From assembly GCF_900187505.1 (NCBI RefSeq), contig NZ_FYDL01000004.1:62001-126000 (forward strand): 64,000 nucleotides of DNA, given 5' to 3'. Within the stretch, counting starts at the first letter, position 1. Every line of letters starts with the position of its first letter. Both the position numbers and the translations under genes were made by a program. Under the pieces are notes generated by a model. That model saw only the letters and a program-made list of their open reading frames with translations, was not told where the DNA came from and did no database searches. Of the stretch, positions 54,584 to 63,205 are shown in pieces. The DNA comes from Pseudomonas sp. Irchel s3h17 (GTDB taxonomy: Bacteria; Pseudomonadota; Gammaproteobacteria; Pseudomonadales; Pseudomonadaceae).

Positions 54584-54615
54584 CAACAACGCCCCGGATG
54601 AGCGGGGCGTTGTTG
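54584..54615 (-). terminator. Intrinsic terminator after the FKBP gene
   Basis: A 12-base perfect stem, CAACAACGCCCC / GGGGCGTTGTTG, with an eight-base loop, 17 bases after the stop on the minus strand. The T run is interrupted, so its strength comes from the stem. Confidence 0.75.
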
Positions 54616-54631
54616 TCATGCCGGACGCTGA

Positions 54632-55345
54632 TTACTTCTCGGCGTCTTGCTTGGCAGGATCTTTGATCGCCAGCAGTTCCAGGTCGAATACCAGCACCGA
54701 GTTGGCCGGGATTGCCGGGCTAGGGCTTTGTGCGCCGTAGGCCAGTTCGCTAGGAATGTACAGTTTGTACTTCTCGCCGACGTGCATCAGTTGCAAGCCT
54801 TCAACCCAACCCGGGATCACGCCGCTGACCGGCAGGTCGATCGGGCTGCCACGCTCGACGGAGCTGTCGAAAACGGTGCCGTTGGTCAGGGTGCCGGTGT
54901 AGTGGACAGTCACCACGTCGGTCGGCTTGGGCTGAGCGCCATCGGCCTTCTTGACGACTTCGTACTGCAAGCCGGAAGCCGTGGTGGTCACACCGGCTTT
55001 CTTGGCATTGTCTTCGAGGAATTTCTTGCCGGCGGCAGCCGACTCTTCGCTCATCTTGGCCATACGCTCTTCAGCGCGCTTTTGCAGCGCAGCGAAAGCT
55101 TCGACCAGTTCATCGTCCTTGAGCTTCTGTTCTTTCTTGCCGATGGCATCTTCGATGCCTTGGGCTACAGCTTTGGAATCCAGATCATCCATACCTTCCT
55201 GTGCCAGGCTCTTGCCCATGTTCAGGCCGATACCGTAGGAAGCTTTTTGCGCCGGGGTTTTCAGCTCAACGCTGGTCTGCGAGTCACAACCCGCAAGTAC
55301 CAGGCTAACCAGGGCCACCGCCGCCGCCAACCGATGCTGTTTCAT
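54632..55345 (-). CDS. FKBP-type peptidyl-prolyl isomerase, lipoprotein
   Basis: A 237-residue periplasmic folding helper of the FkpA/Mip type. The signal peptide ends in a lipobox LAGC with Cys20, so it is probably a lipoprotein. An N-terminal helical dimerisation domain (about 30-125) with LKTPAQKASYGIGLNMG precedes the FKBP domain (about 135-230): VHYTGTLTNGTVFDSSVERG and VIPGWVEGLQLMHVGEKYKL carry the binding-pocket aromatics. It is monocistronic. Confidence 0.92.
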   Translation of the reverse strand: MKQHRLAAAVALVSLVLAGCDSQTSVELKTPAQKASYGIGLNMGKSLAQEGMDDLDSKAVAQGIEDAIGKKEQKLKDDELVEAFAALQKRAEERMAKMSEESAAAGKKFLEDNAKKAGVTTTASGLQYEVVKKADGAQPKPTDVVTVHYTGTLTNGTVFDSSVERGSPIDLPVSGVIPGWVEGLQLMHVGEKYKLYIPSELAYGAQSPSPAIPANSVLVFDLELLAIKDPAKQDAEK

Positions 55346-55607
55346 GCTATTTCCTTGTTCATGCGCCTAAAGGGCAATCGAGTAAAGCCGCGAGCTTATC
55401 AGGCCGCCACGACCAATGGCTACCGGCATGAGAGCAGGAAACGTCCGATAAGTTCAGGTCTTTTAACGCGTTTTACTCAGGTTGGAGCATGAAATTTCTG
55501 TCAGCCTACCCCTATGGTTGCGGATGCCGATTCGCACGACATCTGGCGTAATGGCTACTTGCTGCTGAACTACGCCTCAGGCATAACAAAATACTTAATC
55601 GACAAGG

Positions 55608-57425
55608 ATGTTTATCTTGCGCCTCTTTTTCCGTGTGCTGTTACTGATCGCGGCCCTGCTGCTGGTCGCGCTGGCCGTGGTGCTGTACTACGTTGCCAAC
55701 CCGAAACTACCGGTCTATACGCCCGCCCAGCAGGTGCATTACCTGCCGCAATGGAGCGCCGACGACCGTCAGACGTTCTATTTCACGCCCCAGGGTACCC
55801 AGGTCAAGGGCTTGCGCTACACCTGGTTCAACGCCCTTGAACTGCCGTTTTCGCAGCAACGCTTCGCCGCGCCCGAGTACCTGGCGCGCTTCGGCTTCCT
55901 GGTGGATCCGGCGCAAAAAGCCACGCCAGGCAACCCTGGAAACCTGCCGGTAGGCTTCACCCGCCATCAGAATTCCGGCAGCAAAGAAGAGTTTCTGGAT
56001 ATTACCTGTGCCGCCTGCCACACCGGAGAACTGCGATTCAAAGGCCAGGCCGTGCGTATCGATGGCGGTACCGCACAACATGTACTGCCCTCCAGCGTTC
56101 CGACACTGCGAGGCGGCAGCTTCGGCCAGGCGCTGGTCGCCAGCCTGGCCTCGACCTACTACAACCCGTGGAAATTCGAGCGTTTCGCCCGCAATGTGCT
56201 GGGCCAGGACTACGACGCCGGGCACTCGCAACTGCGCCAGGACGTCAAGACGTCACTGGACATCTTCCTCGGCGTCGCCTGGAACGATACCCATCGCGGT
56301 CTCTACCCGACCGAAGAAGGCCCCGGGCGCACCGACGCGTTCGGACGTATCGCCAACGCCGCCTTCGGCGACGCCATTTCCCCCGACAACTACCGCGTCG
56401 CCAACGCCCCGGTGGACTATCCGCAGCTCTGGGACATCTGGACTTTCGACTGGGTGCAATGGAACGGCTCGGCCCAGCAACCGATGGCACGCAATGTCGG
56501 CGAAGCCCTGGGTGTCGGTGCGACGCTGAACTTCTTCGATGCCAATGGCCAGCCGCTCAAGGGCGACGACCGCTACCCCTCCAGCGTCCGTGTGCGTGAC
56601 TTGCACCTGATCGAAGAAACCCTCAAACGCCTCCAGCCGCCCGCCTGGCCCGAAACACTGTTTGGCGAAATCGACAAGCCGCTGGCGGCCCAGGGGCGTG
56701 CGCTGTTCGCCGAAAACTGCGCTGGCTGCCATGTTCCGAGCGTGGCCCAGGCCAACGGGCGACCGGAGAAGAAACTGAAAATGCTCCCGGTCGAGGTGAT
56801 TGGCACCGACCCGGGTGCGGCCAACAATATTGCCAACCACCGGTTCGATCTCCGTTCATTGCAATGGGACCCGGCGGAACTGGCCAACCTTGATGTCAAG
56901 CTGCAGCCCGCGCCCGAGGAACCGCTGGACCTGAGCCAGCTCTCGGTCGCCAAAGGCCTGGCCTACGTCACCGCTTTCGTTGAGCGCCGCGCTTACCGCG
57001 AAGCCAGTGTCACGCCCGAGGAACGTCCGGCCATGGACGGTTTTGGCCTGCCGATCGGGGTGCGCGAAAAGACTGCCTACAAAGCCCGGCCCCTGGCGGG
57101 TGTATGGGCAACGGCGCCCTTCCTGCATAACGGATCGGTGCCAAGCATTTACCAGCTGCTCTCACCCCAGGATGAACGGGCGAGCACTTTCTATAAAGGC
57201 ACCTTCGAGTACGACCCCAAGCATCTGGGGTATCGCACCCAAGCCTTTGCCAACGGCTTTGAGTTCGACACGCGAATCACCGGCAACCACAACAGCGGTC
57301 ACGAATTCCGTGCCGGCGAACGCGGCAACGGGGTCATCGGACGCTTGCTGCAACCACAGGAGCGCTGGGCACTGCTGGAGTACCTGAAAGTGCTTGGCGG
57401 TCCGCTGGAGGCGCAACTGCCATGA
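55608..57425 (+). CDS. Membrane-anchored diheme cytochrome c peroxidase-like protein
   Basis: A 605-residue protein with an N-terminal membrane helix (about 5-28) and a periplasmic body. There are two heme motifs, CAACH (about 133-137) and CAGCH (about 373-377), and the C-terminal segment RPLAGVWATAPFLHNGSVPS typical of the large di-heme peroxidase family (related to MauG/CcpA folds but longer). The substrate is unknown. A TTG at 55617 is an alternative start with better ribosome spacing. The catalase-like gene follows 28 bases later, so they form an operon. Confidence 0.82.
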   Translation: MFILRLFFRVLLLIAALLLVALAVVLYYVANPKLPVYTPAQQVHYLPQWSADDRQTFYFTPQGTQVKGLRYTWFNALELPFSQQRFAAPEYLARFGFLVDPAQKATPGNPGNLPVGFTRHQNSGSKEEFLDITCAACHTGELRFKGQAVRIDGGTAQHVLPSSVPTLRGGSFGQALVASLASTYYNPWKFERFARNVLGQDYDAGHSQLRQDVKTSLDIFLGVAWNDTHRGLYPTEEGPGRTDAFGRIANAAFGDAISPDNYRVANAPVDYPQLWDIWTFDWVQWNGSAQQPMARNVGEALGVGATLNFFDANGQPLKGDDRYPSSVRVRDLHLIEETLKRLQPPAWPETLFGEIDKPLAAQGRALFAENCAGCHVPSVAQANGRPEKKLKMLPVEVIGTDPGAANNIANHRFDLRSLQWDPAELANLDVKLQPAPEEPLDLSQLSVAKGLAYVTAFVERRAYREASVTPEERPAMDGFGLPIGVREKTAYKARPLAGVWATAPFLHNGSVPSIYQLLSPQDERASTFYKGTFEYDPKHLGYRTQAFANGFEFDTRITGNHNSGHEFRAGERGNGVIGRLLQPQERWALLEYLKVLGGPLEAQLP

Positions 57426-57453
57426 CCCTCGATTTGGACCCAAGGAGTTTTGC

Positions 57454-58590
57454 ATGTTGATGACACTGTGGTTGCGCATGTGCGTTCTGCTGGGCAAGGC
57501 CGTGCTGTTTGTGGTGGGCCTCGGCCTGCTGGGCTGGGCCGTGGCAACCGGCTGGTCTGCCTGGCAGCACCGTGGGCCCGTGTCTGCCCTGGAGCAGATA
57601 CCCGCCGACGAAGCGGCGATGACCCGGGATGTCATTCAGACGGCCGTGCGCATCGTCGACTCGCACCGGGAGAACACCCGCTACTTGCGTGACGCCCACG
57701 CCAAGGCTCACGGCTGCCTGAACGCTGAAGTCCAGGTCCTGGGGGACCTGACGCCCGAACTGCGCCAGGGCGTTTTCAGCGAGGCCGGCAAGACCTGGCA
57801 AGCCACCCTGCGCCTGTCCAATGGCAGCCCCTACCCGCAATTCGACAGCCTGCGCGATGCCCGGGGCATGGCGATCAAATTGCTCGATGTGCCGGGTACG
57901 CAGTTGCTCAAGGATCGGCAAAGCCGTGGCGAACAGGATTTCGTGATGTTCAATCACCCGAACTTCTTCGTCAGCGATGTCGCCGAATACCGTCAGAACG
58001 TCGCCGCGCAGGCTGACGGCAAGAAAGTGATGGCGTTTTTCCCCGGCTGGGATCCCCGGACCTGGCAGGTTCGCCACCTGTTCATCGCCCTGGCGACACT
58101 GGCGCCCGCACCGGCCAGCCCGACCCAGACCACCTACTTTTCGGTGTCACCCTACAAGTTCGGCAGCGCCAATGCGAAATTTCGTGTCGCGCCGGACCCG
58201 GACAACTGCCCGGTCTACACCCTGCCCCCGCAGAATCAGGCACTGCCCAACTTCCTGCGCAGTGCACTGACCCAACAACTGTCGACGGATCGGGTTCCGG
58301 CCTGCTTTGTCCTGCAGATCCAGCGCCAGGACCCGAGCCAGTACATGCCGATCGAAGACACCAGCATTGAATGGCGCGAAAGCGATGCACCGTTTGAAAC
58401 CGTGGCACGGATCAGGATTCCCGCCCAGGACTTCGACACGCCGGCGCAGAATCTGCAATGCGACAACCGGTCATTCAACCCCTGGTTCGGCCTTGAAGCC
58501 CATCGCCCGATTGGCGGCATCAACCGATTGCGCAAAGCGGTGTATGAAGCCGTCAGCGACTACCGGCACGCGCGCAACGCCGAACAATAG
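57454..58590 (+). CDS. Membrane-anchored catalase-like heme protein
   Basis: A 378-residue protein with an N-terminal membrane helix (about 10-33) and a catalase-fold body. The distal His is probably in AHAKAHGCLNAEVQV (about 83-97), and the segment MFNHPNFFVSD replaces the usual catalase FFIRD text. The proximal region near the C terminus reads VYEAVSDYRHARN. It is shorter and more diverged than true catalases, as in the SrpA or allene-oxide-synthase-like branch, so the reaction may be peroxidase. The ATG at 57454 has AAGGAG. It is in an operon with the diheme protein before it. Confidence 0.78.
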   Translation: MLMTLWLRMCVLLGKAVLFVVGLGLLGWAVATGWSAWQHRGPVSALEQIPADEAAMTRDVIQTAVRIVDSHRENTRYLRDAHAKAHGCLNAEVQVLGDLTPELRQGVFSEAGKTWQATLRLSNGSPYPQFDSLRDARGMAIKLLDVPGTQLLKDRQSRGEQDFVMFNHPNFFVSDVAEYRQNVAAQADGKKVMAFFPGWDPRTWQVRHLFIALATLAPAPASPTQTTYFSVSPYKFGSANAKFRVAPDPDNCPVYTLPPQNQALPNFLRSALTQQLSTDRVPACFVLQIQRQDPSQYMPIEDTSIEWRESDAPFETVARIRIPAQDFDTPAQNLQCDNRSFNPWFGLEAHRPIGGINRLRKAVYEAVSDYRHARNAEQ

Positions 58591-58641
58591 CGCAACCTGA
58601 AGCCGGCCTGTCCACAGTGCCGGCTTCAGCCCCATCAAGGC

Positions 58642-60684
58642 TCAGTAGCGCGCGTCAACCGGCTTGCCACCCTCAGGCCAGTCCTTGACCTTGTCCGGGA
58701 AGTCCGGACGAGGCTGATGCGAGAAGTACTCCGCGACGTCCACCGCCTCCTGATCGGAAAGCCCACCCTGCCCCAGCGGGAACTGCTCGTGAAAGCCCAC
58801 TGGCATGTTGCGTTTGACGAACGCCGCGGCGGTGTAGGTCCGCGCCATGCCCGCGCCGATATTGAACGACTCGTCGCCCCAGAGCGGCGGGAACACCCAC
58901 TCTCCATTGGCACGCTTCAGGCCTTCGCCCGCTGCGCCATGACACACCGCACATTGCTTGGCATACACCCGTTGACCGTTGTCCCGGTCGGGCTTGATCG
59001 CCGTGTCGACTTTGCCGACGCCACGCCCGGCAACTTTGTCCCCGGGCAGGGTGTTGCGCTTCATCCAGTCGAAGTAGGCAATCATCGCCTGCATGTCCGC
59101 CGACTGTACGGGAAGCGGTTGCCCATTCATCGAGCGCCGGAAGCAACCATTGATCCGGTCGGCCAGGGTGATCTGCCGGCCCGCGCGCGGCGCGTAACCC
59201 GGGAAGAATGCCGACACTCCGACAAAGGGCGAGCCGTCCGCGACGGTGCCCGCGTTGAGATGGCAACTGGTGCAGTTCAGGGCGTTGCCCACGTTGTCCG
59301 GCAACAGAGCCTTGGTTTGCAGGTGCAGGCGCATGCCACGCACCACCTGCTGCGCATTGGGCGCGACCAGCATGTCGGCCAGGCGAGGCGTTTCAAAGGT
59401 TGAAGGGTCGGTGACCGGCTTGAGCTGCCCGCGCATCTGTTTGACCTGGGCGGCGCTGATCGCCGAGCCACTGTTGCCCCAGCTTGCGCGCACGAAACTG
59501 AGGATTTCGGCGATTTCCTGATCGGACAGCCGGGCAAACCCGGGCATGGTATAGACCCGGGGGTGGGTCAGGGTTTCGGCGGTTTTCCAGCCCGTCAGGG
59601 TGATGTGCAGTAACGACGCCGGGTCGGCCGAGGCTACGCTCGGATTACCCGCCAGCGGCGGGAACATCGCATTCACACCGCCACCGTCCGGACGATGACA
59701 GTCGGCACAAAACTGCGTGTAGCCCAGGCCGCCGCGGCTGCTGAACAGCGTCGCCGGAGGTTCAGCCGGGGCAAGCGGCAGGGCTTGCGGCGGCAAGTCA
59801 TCTTTGCCGGCCGGCAGGGACTTGAGGTAGGTCGCGATCGCGATCAGATCGTCGTCGGTAAAATGCTGGGTGCTGTGATGGATCACCTCAGCCATGTTGC
59901 CCGACACCGTGGCAAAGCGATTTTGCCCGGTCTTGAGCAATTGCACCGTGTCGTCGACGGTCCACAGGTTACGCAAGCTGAGCGCGCGCCACTGTTCCAC
60001 GGTTTCCCCGGCCAGATAGTGCTCGCCGCTGGAACCGGCATCGCTCATGGCCTTCTCCTGGAAGGCAATGCCTCGCGGCGTATGGCAAGCACCACAGTGC
60101 CCCAGGCCCTGCACCAGATAGGCGCCACGGTTCACTCGCTGATCCTTGGCCGGGTCGGGTACGAAGGGCGTGTGATCGACAAACAGCCGATTCCAGAACC
60201 ACAGCCCCCAGCGCTGGTTGAACGGCCAGCTCATGTCCGCCTGTAGATTGGCCTGTTTGACAGGGGTGACCCCTTGCAGCAGATAGGCATACAGGGCCCG
60301 CATGTCCGTTTCGCTCATTTTCGCGTAGGACGGATAAGGCATTGCCGGGTAAAGGTTATCGCCCGCCGGCGTGACACCTTCACGCATGGCACGGTCGAAC
60401 TGCTCGAACGTATAGCGGCCGATTCCGGTCTCCGGGTCCGGGGTAATGTTGCTGGAGTACAGCGTGCCCATCGGTGTTTTCAACTCCAGGCCACCGGCCA
60501 TGACCGCGCCACCCTTGGCGGTGTGGCAGGCAATGCAGTCGCCGAGCTGGGCGACATACTTGCCCTGCTCGATCAGCGTACCAGGCTGGGTTGCCGCTGC
60601 CGAAGCCGGCTCACTGGCGTTGAGTTGATGCACAAACAACAACGACGAGACCAGCATGGCCAGTCGCGGCAAATTCAGATCCAT
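58642..60684 (-). CDS. Pentaheme cytochrome c: dehydrogenase-subunit type fused to TsdA-like domain
   Basis: A 680-residue secreted protein with a signal peptide (about 1-23). Five CxxCH motifs are seen: CIACH, CGACH and CADCH in the first 410 residues, then CTSCH and CAVCH. The first three are spaced as in the triheme cytochrome subunit of alcohol/gluconate dehydrogenases. The last 210 residues, with RINGCFRRSMNGQPLP and MIAYFDWMKRN, resemble diheme thiosulfate dehydrogenase TsdA. So it looks like a fusion. No dehydrogenase subunit is adjacent. It is convergent with the catalase-like gene. Confidence 0.83.
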   Translation of the reverse strand: MDLNLPRLAMLVSSLLFVHQLNASEPASAAATQPGTLIEQGKYVAQLGDCIACHTAKGGAVMAGGLELKTPMGTLYSSNITPDPETGIGRYTFEQFDRAMREGVTPAGDNLYPAMPYPSYAKMSETDMRALYAYLLQGVTPVKQANLQADMSWPFNQRWGLWFWNRLFVDHTPFVPDPAKDQRVNRGAYLVQGLGHCGACHTPRGIAFQEKAMSDAGSSGEHYLAGETVEQWRALSLRNLWTVDDTVQLLKTGQNRFATVSGNMAEVIHHSTQHFTDDDLIAIATYLKSLPAGKDDLPPQALPLAPAEPPATLFSSRGGLGYTQFCADCHRPDGGGVNAMFPPLAGNPSVASADPASLLHITLTGWKTAETLTHPRVYTMPGFARLSDQEIAEILSFVRASWGNSGSAISAAQVKQMRGQLKPVTDPSTFETPRLADMLVAPNAQQVVRGMRLHLQTKALLPDNVGNALNCTSCHLNAGTVADGSPFVGVSAFFPGYAPRAGRQITLADRINGCFRRSMNGQPLPVQSADMQAMIAYFDWMKRNTLPGDKVAGRGVGKVDTAIKPDRDNGQRVYAKQCAVCHGAAGEGLKRANGEWVFPPLWGDESFNIGAGMARTYTAAAFVKRNMPVGFHEQFPLGQGGLSDQEAVDVAEYFSHQPRPDFPDKVKDWPEGGKPVDARY

Positions 60685-60961
60685 TGAAACACCCCTTTTG
60701 GGTCTGGCGACGGGTCGTCCCGTTGGCCAGTTTCCTATTGGTTTTTATCGGCTCATCAGCCAAGAACCGGGACCTGCAAGTCCCACTTTGTTTCTATAGG
60801 AATTGGCCGGGGTGGCCGTTGACATGAATCATTGGAGAGCGTGTATGCCGGACAATCGAATGACCGGGCATGTGCAGGAATTGGGGGGAAAGGCAGGAAA
60901 CAGGCCGTTGCGGGGGACTCGACAGGCGGCAAGCGCTTGCCTTGAGCAAACCCCAGACAGC
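60685..60961. other. Intergenic region upstream of the pentaheme gene
   Basis: It holds the promoter of the pentaheme gene and a small hairpin GGGAC-CTGCAA-GTCCC at 60769-60784. Beyond that I see nothing. Confidence 0.5.
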
Positions 60962-60986
60962 AAAAAGCCCGCATTGAGCGGGCTTT
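60962..60986 (-). terminator. Terminator of the first tRNA pair
   Basis: GCCCGC / GCGGGC with loop ATTGA, followed on the minus strand by five T. The stem and flanks are nearly the same as at 61318. Confidence 0.8.
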
Positions 60987-61026
60987 CCGTGGTGACCTGG
61001 CGTTCAGTGTTCCAGGTTACCGAATA

Positions 61027-61103
61027 TGGCGCAGCGGACGGGACTCGAACCCGCGACCCCCGGCGTGACAGGCCGGTATTCTAACCGACTGAACTACCGC
61101 TGC
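61027..61103 (-). tRNA. tRNA-Asp(GTC), copy 1
   Basis: 77 bases with encoded CCA. The acceptor stem GCAGCGG / CCGCTGC, anticodon loop CTGTCAC (GTC) and T loop GGTTCGAGTCC are all canonical. It is transcribed after the Val tRNA at 61123. Confidence 0.96.
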
Positions 61104-61122
61104 GCGTAGCGTTGAAAGTAAA

Positions 61123-61198
61123 TGGTGGGTGATGACGGGATCGAACCGCCGACATTCTGCTTGTAAGGCAGACGCTCTCCCAGCTGAGCTAATCACCC
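61123..61198 (-). tRNA. tRNA-Val(TAC), copy 1
   Basis: 76 bases with encoded CCA. The acceptor stem is GGGTGAT / ATCACCC, the anticodon loop CTTACAA (TAC) and the T loop GGTTCGATCCC. It is first in the Val-Asp pair. Confidence 0.96.
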
Positions 61199-61317
61199 TT
61201 TACCTTCGTTGCGGGGCACATTATGCCACAGGTTTTCATAAAGTGTTGATTTAATTGAAATATTTTTCAAAAAATCTGAAAACCGGTGAAACGATGCATC
61301 CTGCAGGAACAACAGAC

Positions 61318-61345
61318 AGAAAAAAACCCGCGTGAGCGGGCTTTT
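61318..61345 (-). terminator. Terminator of the second tRNA pair
   Basis: CCCGC / GCGGG with loop GTGA, followed on the minus strand by a T run. Confidence 0.8.
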
Positions 61346-61385
61346 CCGTGGTGACCTGGCGTTCAGCGTTCCAGGTTACCGAATA

Positions 61386-61462
61386 TGGCGCAGCGGACGG
61401 GACTCGAACCCGCGACCCCCGGCGTGACAGGCCGGTATTCTAACCGACTGAACTACCGCTGC
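61386..61462 (-). tRNA. tRNA-Asp(GTC), copy 2
   Basis: Identical by eye to copy 1 at 61027-61103, including the 3' CCA. Confidence 0.96.
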
Positions 61463-61481
61463 GCGTAACACTTGAAACGAA

Positions 61482-61557
61482 TGGTGGGTGATGACGGGAT
61501 CGAACCGCCGACATTCTGCTTGTAAGGCAGACGCTCTCCCAGCTGAGCTAATCACCC
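61482..61557 (-). tRNA. tRNA-Val(TAC), copy 2
   Basis: Identical by eye to copy 1 at 61123-61198. The spacer to the Asp tRNA has the same length (19 bases) but a different sequence. Confidence 0.96.
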
Positions 61558-61716
61558 TTCGCTTCGGTGTGGCGCGCATTCTACGGAGCGACCCAACCTC
61601 TGGCAAGCACTTTTTTAAATAATTTTCTCAGGCCTTCCAAAGGCTTAGCGAAGGGTTGGCCTATGACGCCGCGCGGAGAATAATGCCCCCCTTTGTATAA
61701 AGGAGAGACTCACCCC

Positions 61717-62637
61717 ATGTGGTTCAAAAACCTGCTTATCTATCGCCTGACCCAAGATCTGCCTTTTGATGCTGAGGCGCTGGAAACTGCACTGGCCACC
61801 AAACTGGCGCGTCCATGTGCAAGCCAGGAGTTGACCACCTACGGTTTCGTCGCGCCGTTCGGCAAAGGCGAAGATGCCCCACTGGTGCATGTCAGCGGCG
61901 ATTTCCTGCTGATTGCCGCACGCAAGGAAGAACGCATTCTGCCAGGCAGCGTCGTACGTGACGCCGTCAAGGAAAAGGTCGAAGAGATCGAAGCCGAGCA
62001 AATGCGCAAGGTCTATAAGAAGGAGCGTGATCAGATCAAGGATGAAATCATCCAGGCCTTCCTGCCGCGCGCCTTTATCCGTCGCTCCTCGACCTTCGCC
62101 GCCATTGCGCCGAAACAGGGCCTGATCCTGGTCAACTCGGCCAGCCCGAAACGTGCCGAAGACCTGCTCTCCACCCTGCGCGAAGTGATCGGCTCACTGC
62201 CCGTGCGCCCACTGACCGTGAAGATGTCCCCGACCGCGACCATGACGGAGTGGGTCACCACCCAGAAAGCCGCGGACGACTTCTTTGTGCTGGACGAGTG
62301 CGAACTGCGCGACACCCACGAAGACGGCGGCATCGTGCGCTGCAAGCGTCAGGACCTGACCAGCGAAGAAATCCAGTTGCACCTGAGCACTGGCAAAGTG
62401 GTGACTCAGCTGTCCCTGGCCTGGCAAGACAAGCTGTCTTTCGTGCTCGACGACAAGATGGTGGTCAAGCGCCTGAAATTCGAAGACCTGCTGCAGGACC
62501 AGGCTGAACAGGACGGCGGCGATGAGGCCCTTGGCCAACTGGATGCCAGCTTCACCCTGATGATGCTGACTTTCGGCGATTTCCTCCCGGCGCTGGTTGA
62601 AGCACTGGGCGGTGAAGAGACTCCGCAAGGCATCTGA
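61717..62637 (+). CDS. rdgC: Recombination-associated protein RdgC
   Basis: A 306-residue DNA-binding ring protein that limits RecA action. The family N terminus [20 protein letters not shown] and the C-terminal [21 protein letters not shown] are clear, and the length is standard. The ATG at 61717 follows AAGGAGAG. A perfect 12-base hairpin (62672-62700) lies after it. Confidence 0.95.
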   Translation: MWFKNLLIYRLTQDLPFDAEALETALATKLARPCASQELTTYGFVAPFGKGEDAPLVHVSGDFLLIAARKEERILPGSVVRDAVKEKVEEIEAEQMRKVYKKERDQIKDEIIQAFLPRAFIRRSSTFAAIAPKQGLILVNSASPKRAEDLLSTLREVIGSLPVRPLTVKMSPTATMTEWVTTQKAADDFFVLDECELRDTHEDGGIVRCKRQDLTSEEIQLHLSTGKVVTQLSLAWQDKLSFVLDDKMVVKRLKFEDLLQDQAEQDGGDEALGQLDASFTLMMLTFGDFLPALVEALGGEETPQGI

Positions 62638-62671
62638 TTCGTCGATACAGACGAAGCCTGACAGGCCCCGT

Positions 62672-62700
62672 GCAAACGCCACCGCTTCGGTGGCGTTTGC
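62672..62700 (+). terminator. Strong hairpin after rdgC
   Basis: GCAAACGCCACC / GGTGGCGTTTGC with loop GCTTC. The T run is short (TTT), so it is a weak terminator or a message-stabilising hairpin. Confidence 0.6.
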
Positions 62701-62756
62701 ACATGACCGGCAACAGATTACCCACGTAACTTGATCGCCAGGTTAATAATGGGCAC

Positions 62757-62762
62757 TATACT
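62757..62762 (+). promoter_or_regulatory. -10 element TATACT of the guanidine riboswitch transcript
   Basis: TATACT ends eight bases before the first riboswitch stem, so transcription would start near its 5' edge. The -35 box is weak. Confidence 0.45.
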
Positions 62763-62769
62763 GCGCATC

Positions 62770-62820
62770 GCGAGGACGACCTCGCGGCTCGATCGAATCA
62801 TTAATCTGGGGACGGCCCCA
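62770..62820 (+). ncRNA. Guanidine-II (mini-ykkC) riboswitch
   Basis: Two small hairpins with ACGR loops: GCGAGG-ACGA-CCTCGC (62770-62785) and TGGGG-ACGG-CCCCA (62807-62820), 21 bases apart. This matches the known guanidine-II class, in which each loop binds guanidine and the loops pair with each other. The ribosome site TGGAGG (62829-62834) is just downstream, so control is probably translational: guanidine should free it. Confidence 0.9.
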
Positions 62821-62839
62821 TCAATCGATGGAGGTTTCC

Positions 62840-63157
62840 ATGTCCTGGATCATTCTGTTTTTCGCTGGCCTGTTTGAAGTCGGCTGGGCCGTTGGCCTGA
62901 AGTACACCGACGGCTTCACGCGCCCTCTTCCCACCGCCCTGACCGTTATCGCCATGGCCATCAGCCTTGGCCTGCTGGGCCTGGCGATGAAGGAATTGCC
63001 GCTGGGCACGGCCTATGCGATCTGGACCGGTGTCGGCGCCATAGGCACGGTGATCGCCGGGATCATCCTGTTCGGTGAGTCCATGGCGTTGTTCCGCCTG
63101 GCCAGCGTCGCACTGATCATTGCCGGGTTGGTCGGTTTGAAAGTCAGCGCCGCCTGA
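62840..63157 (+). CDS. gdx: Guanidinium exporter (SugE/Gdx), SMR family
   Basis: A 105-residue four-helix membrane protein that works as an antiparallel dimer exchanging guanidinium for protons. The conserved Glu is in [21 protein letters not shown] (Glu13), and the W, G and K spacing fits the SugE/Gdx branch and not EmrE. The ATG at 62840 is chosen over 62828 because TGGAGG is correctly placed. The guanidine-II riboswitch upstream supports the substrate. Confidence 0.94.
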   Translation: MSWIILFFAGLFEVGWAVGLKYTDGFTRPLPTALTVIAMAISLGLLGLAMKELPLGTAYAIWTGVGAIGTVIAGIILFGESMALFRLASVALIIAGLVGLKVSAA

Positions 63158-63163
63158 CACACA

Positions 63164-63193
63164 AAAACGCCCGCGGATTGCGGGCGTTTTTTT
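63164..63193. terminator. Bidirectional terminator
   Basis: AAAACGCCCGC / GCGGGCGTTTT with a GGATT-type loop and seven T on the plus side. It serves gdx and perhaps the convergent acyltransferase gene. Confidence 0.85.
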
Positions 63194-63205
63194 ATCCGGC
63201 ATCCC

